NCBI RefSeq assembly: GCF_007279655.1
Contig: NZ_QKWN01000010.1
Coordinates: 1-64,000, forward strand
DNA length: 64,000 bases
DNA from: Robertkochia solimangrovi
GTDB taxonomy: Bacteria > Bacteroidota > Bacteroidia > Flavobacteriales > Flavobacteriaceae
Direction: 5' to 3'
In this document: positions 62,708 to 64,000 of the stretch, one piece after another
Layout: every line of letters begins with the position of its first letter
How positions within the stretch are numbered: the stretch's first letter is position 1
The notes under the pieces: model-generated
Databases searched by the model: none
What the model was told of the DNA's origin: nothing
What the model saw: the letters and a program-made list of their open reading frames with translations, nothing else
Translations under genes and position numbers: made by a program

Positions 62708-62737
62708 TGTAGGTAACACTGGTAACCGTTGCACAAG
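62708..62737 (+). repeat. attC-like site 32 (collapsed)
   Basis: TGTAGGTAAC (exact complement of GTTACCTACA at 61962), ACTGGTAACC, then GTTGCACAAG: only 10 bp remain between the cores. Confidence 0.65.
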
Positions 62738-62766
62738 TCTATAATTTTCAGAAAGATGATATAAAA

Positions 62767-62797
62767 GCGCCCTTTTTAAGGGCGTTTGTTGTTTTTG
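62767..62797 (+). terminator. Terminator inside the array
   Basis: CGCCCTT-TTT-AAGGGCG is followed by a T-rich run (TTTGTTGTTTTT). No gene lies between it and the preceding core. Confidence 0.7.
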
Positions 62798-62808
62798 ATA
62801 GTTATTTA

Positions 62809-63037
62809 TCATCCTAATTCAAGGGAATTATATGGGGTAATATAGGGCTTAAAAACAGCTTTAAATTGAGAAATAATAGACTGAAGACTTACCGCCCCAC
62901 TCTTACTGTGTTTTTCAATGAATTTCAGGTACTTTTTAAGGTTATAGGCAAACGCCGATAGCTGCATGCACTTATTGGCCTGCTTGATTCCAATGGTATA
63001 GCCCCTAAAAATATTAATTTCGTTGGGGTTTTTAATC
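62809..63037 (-). pseudogene. C-terminal remnant of an IS1182-like transposase
   Basis: The minus strand reads NPNEINIFRGYTIGIKQANK ... AFAYNLKKYLKFIEKH and ends NSLELG, the typical C-terminus of an IS1182/IS5-like DDE transposase. No head is present. Confidence 0.6.
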
Positions 63038-63109
63038 CTTTAGCCAACATTATAGGCTTTAAAAATTGTCAAGCAAAAAGATCAACACGATATATACCAT
63101 AAAAATAAT

Positions 63110-63539
63110 GGCATAGGTGTTACTCTCCATCACAGAAAATGCCAATACGATCGACGGTATCACTGCCAGAGTAACGGGAATGTGAATAATAGCACAAAAC
63201 AAAACTAATTTAAATAACCCGGAATTTTATAGACTAAGGCAACAGATTACTGAACACCAGTTTGGAACATTAAAAAGACAATGGGATTTTAGTTACACCT
63301 TGGTAAAGGGGAAACAACACGTACTAACTGAAGTAAATCTTATCATGATGAGCTATAATCTTAAAAGACTTTTAGCCATTTGGGGACCAGAAAGAATAAA
63401 AGAAAGGTTCAAAGAACTTTTCCTTGAAAATACAACTATAAATAAGTCAATTAAGCACATTTTAAGCACTTTGAACTTATTGAAAAATATAGACAGTGTA
63501 GAAAGAAAATTCTTTAAAACGTCTGTAATACTTCCGTAA
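63110..63539 (+). pseudogene. Second IS1182-like transposase remnant, frameshifted
   Basis: The plus strand reads NNPEFYRLRQQITEHQFGTL ... RQWDFSYTLVKGKQHVLTEV and MMSYNLKRLLAI, ending at the stop 63537-63539. The upstream part (CQYDRRYHCQSNGN) is in another frame. It comes from a different element than the minus-strand remnant. Confidence 0.65.
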
Positions 63540-63592
63540 ATCCAAACGAAACACTTATTTTAGTCCAAAATGAGGTTGATGCGCAGCCTCCC

Positions 63593-63602
63593 GTTAGGCA
63601 CA
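63593..63602 (+). repeat. Right core of a broken attC-like site, head of cassette 33
   Basis: CCC-GTTAGGCACATTTGAAAA has the usual form of a cassette head. The left half of the site was removed by the IS remnants. Confidence 0.6.
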
Positions 63603-63629
63603 TTTGAAAAAAAAATCGCATAATGAAAT

Positions 63630-64000
63630 ATGATTGAATTTTTAAAAGGAGGAAAAACTCTGAATGGAGTAAAAATGGGAATGAATATCGACGAACTATA
63701 TTCGATTTTGGGAAAGCCAACAAATGTTAGCGGAGAAAAAAATTACGGTTATATACATTACGGAGAATATCGCTATGGATTTACTGATGACATAATTAAT
63801 GAAATGTCAATAGAATTTAAACTGATTGAAAAGCCATTTGAGTTTCCCAATTTAGAATATAAAAAATATGATATTTCTCTTTTTGAAAATTTTAAAATCA
63901 AATCTAAAAGTAAAATTCATAAAATAATCAGCTTTGTCAATCACTTGCAACTGAATTGGAAAGCGCAAAATGGAATTGACAAAGATTCGTTGACAATAAA
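63630..64000 (+). CDS. Cassette 33: soluble protein, partial at window end
   Basis: At least 123 residues, open to the end of the window. It starts MIEFLKGGKTLNGVKMGM with the phrase IDELYSILGKPTNVSGEKNY, resembling small cytosolic proteins whose first domain recalls SmpA/OmlA-like or immunity folds; not assigned. ATG 37 bases after the cassette head. Confidence 0.6.
   Translation, partial: MIEFLKGGKTLNGVKMGMNIDELYSILGKPTNVSGEKNYGYIHYGEYRYGFTDDIINEMSIEFKLIEKPFEFPNLEYKKYDISLFENFKIKSKSKIHKIISFVNHLQLNWKAQNGIDKDSLTI

Larger units (their letters stand above)
33016..64000 (+). mobile_element. Integron-like gene-cassette array (about 33 cassettes, continues past window)
   Basis: Small plus-strand genes alternate with imperfect palindromes that end in AAC at the left and GTT at the right. 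In each unit the opening GTTNNNNNN is complementary to the closing NNNNNNAAC of the same unit (for example GTTGTAAGCC at 33693 with GGCTTACAAC at 34827; GTTACCCAAC at 37281 with GTTGGGTAAC at 38010). By eye the region is more AT-rich than the left half. All cassette genes point away from the recombinase; only IS genes lie on the minus strand. Confidence 0.85.

Noticed and set aside
33016-64000. Regularly spaced repeats as a CRISPR array
   Set aside because: Repeats are 45-205 bp, spacers are 0.1-1.7 kb and contain genes; there are no cas genes and no short identical direct repeats.
33016-64000. Conjugative element or prophage
   Set aside because: No relaxase, coupling protein, T4SS, capsid, terminase or tail genes are recognisable; only a broken recombinase, IS genes and small cargo.

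Overview
The window looks like the chromosome of a flavobacterium (Bacteroidota, probably Flavobacteriaceae). Reasons: promoters of the TTG-N19/21-TAnnTTTG kind, many short lipoprotein signals, a LytS/LytTR pair attached to a MacAB-TolC export operon, a GH95 fucosidase, a small histone-H1-like protein, and AT-rich intergenic spacers made of drifting phrases such as GAATTGAGAATT. No species can be named from the sequence alone.

Positions 1-31.7 kb are ordinary chromosome: a DASS-type anion transporter; a TlpA-type thioredoxin lipoprotein; a serine hydrolase lipoprotein; a split ThrE-type exporter; an XRE/S24-like repressor divergent from an MNT-HEPN-like protein; a histone-H1-like protein; a six-gene minus-strand operon (TolC, MacA-like adaptor, MacB-like ATPase, MacB-like permease, histidine kinase, LytTR regulator); an alpha-2-macroglobulin/PBP1C pair; a GH95 enzyme; an aldo/keto reductase; a CPA2 antiporter; and a LuxR-type regulator.

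At 31.8-31.9 kb lies tRNA-Ser(TGA), preceded by a broken copy of its own 5' half. Just downstream is a decayed tyrosine recombinase: an arm-binding N-terminus joined out of frame to an Xer/IntI-like catalytic domain that keeps its catalytic residues. This marks the edge of an accessory island.

From 33,016 to the window end (about 31 kb) the island is an integron-like cassette array. Some 33 units each carry one or two small genes, all on the plus strand. They are separated by about 45-205 bp imperfect palindromes ending in a core of the form NNNNNAAC ... GTTNNNNN. The first 9-10 bases of a cassette (GTTNNNNNN) are the reverse complement of the core at the other end of the SAME cassette, exactly in 14 units and nearly in most others, while differing between cassettes. 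This is the arrangement expected of circular cassettes inserted at G/TT, as in integrons, but the pairing is longer than the classical 7-bp core and the recombinase lacks the IntI-specific insertion. At least six palindrome families are present.

Cargo is mostly unrecognised secreted, lipoprotein or membrane proteins. Recognisable items are an erythromycin-esterase-like enzyme, an OLD-like AAA/TOPRIM protein, a Coq4-like protein with an intact HDxxHx11E motif, an apparently permuted acyl-carrier-protein gene, and YcxB-like proteins.

The array is parasitised by an IS110/IS1111-type element: two full copies of about 1.41 kb, three non-autonomous copies of about 0.5 kb sharing one deletion junction, and one solo end. 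Every insertion lies 7 nt after the AAC of an attC-like site; at the five intact right junctions the flank begins with ATA. Several cassettes are eroded or fused, and two IS1182-like remnants interrupt the array near 63 kb before another cassette begins and runs off the window.
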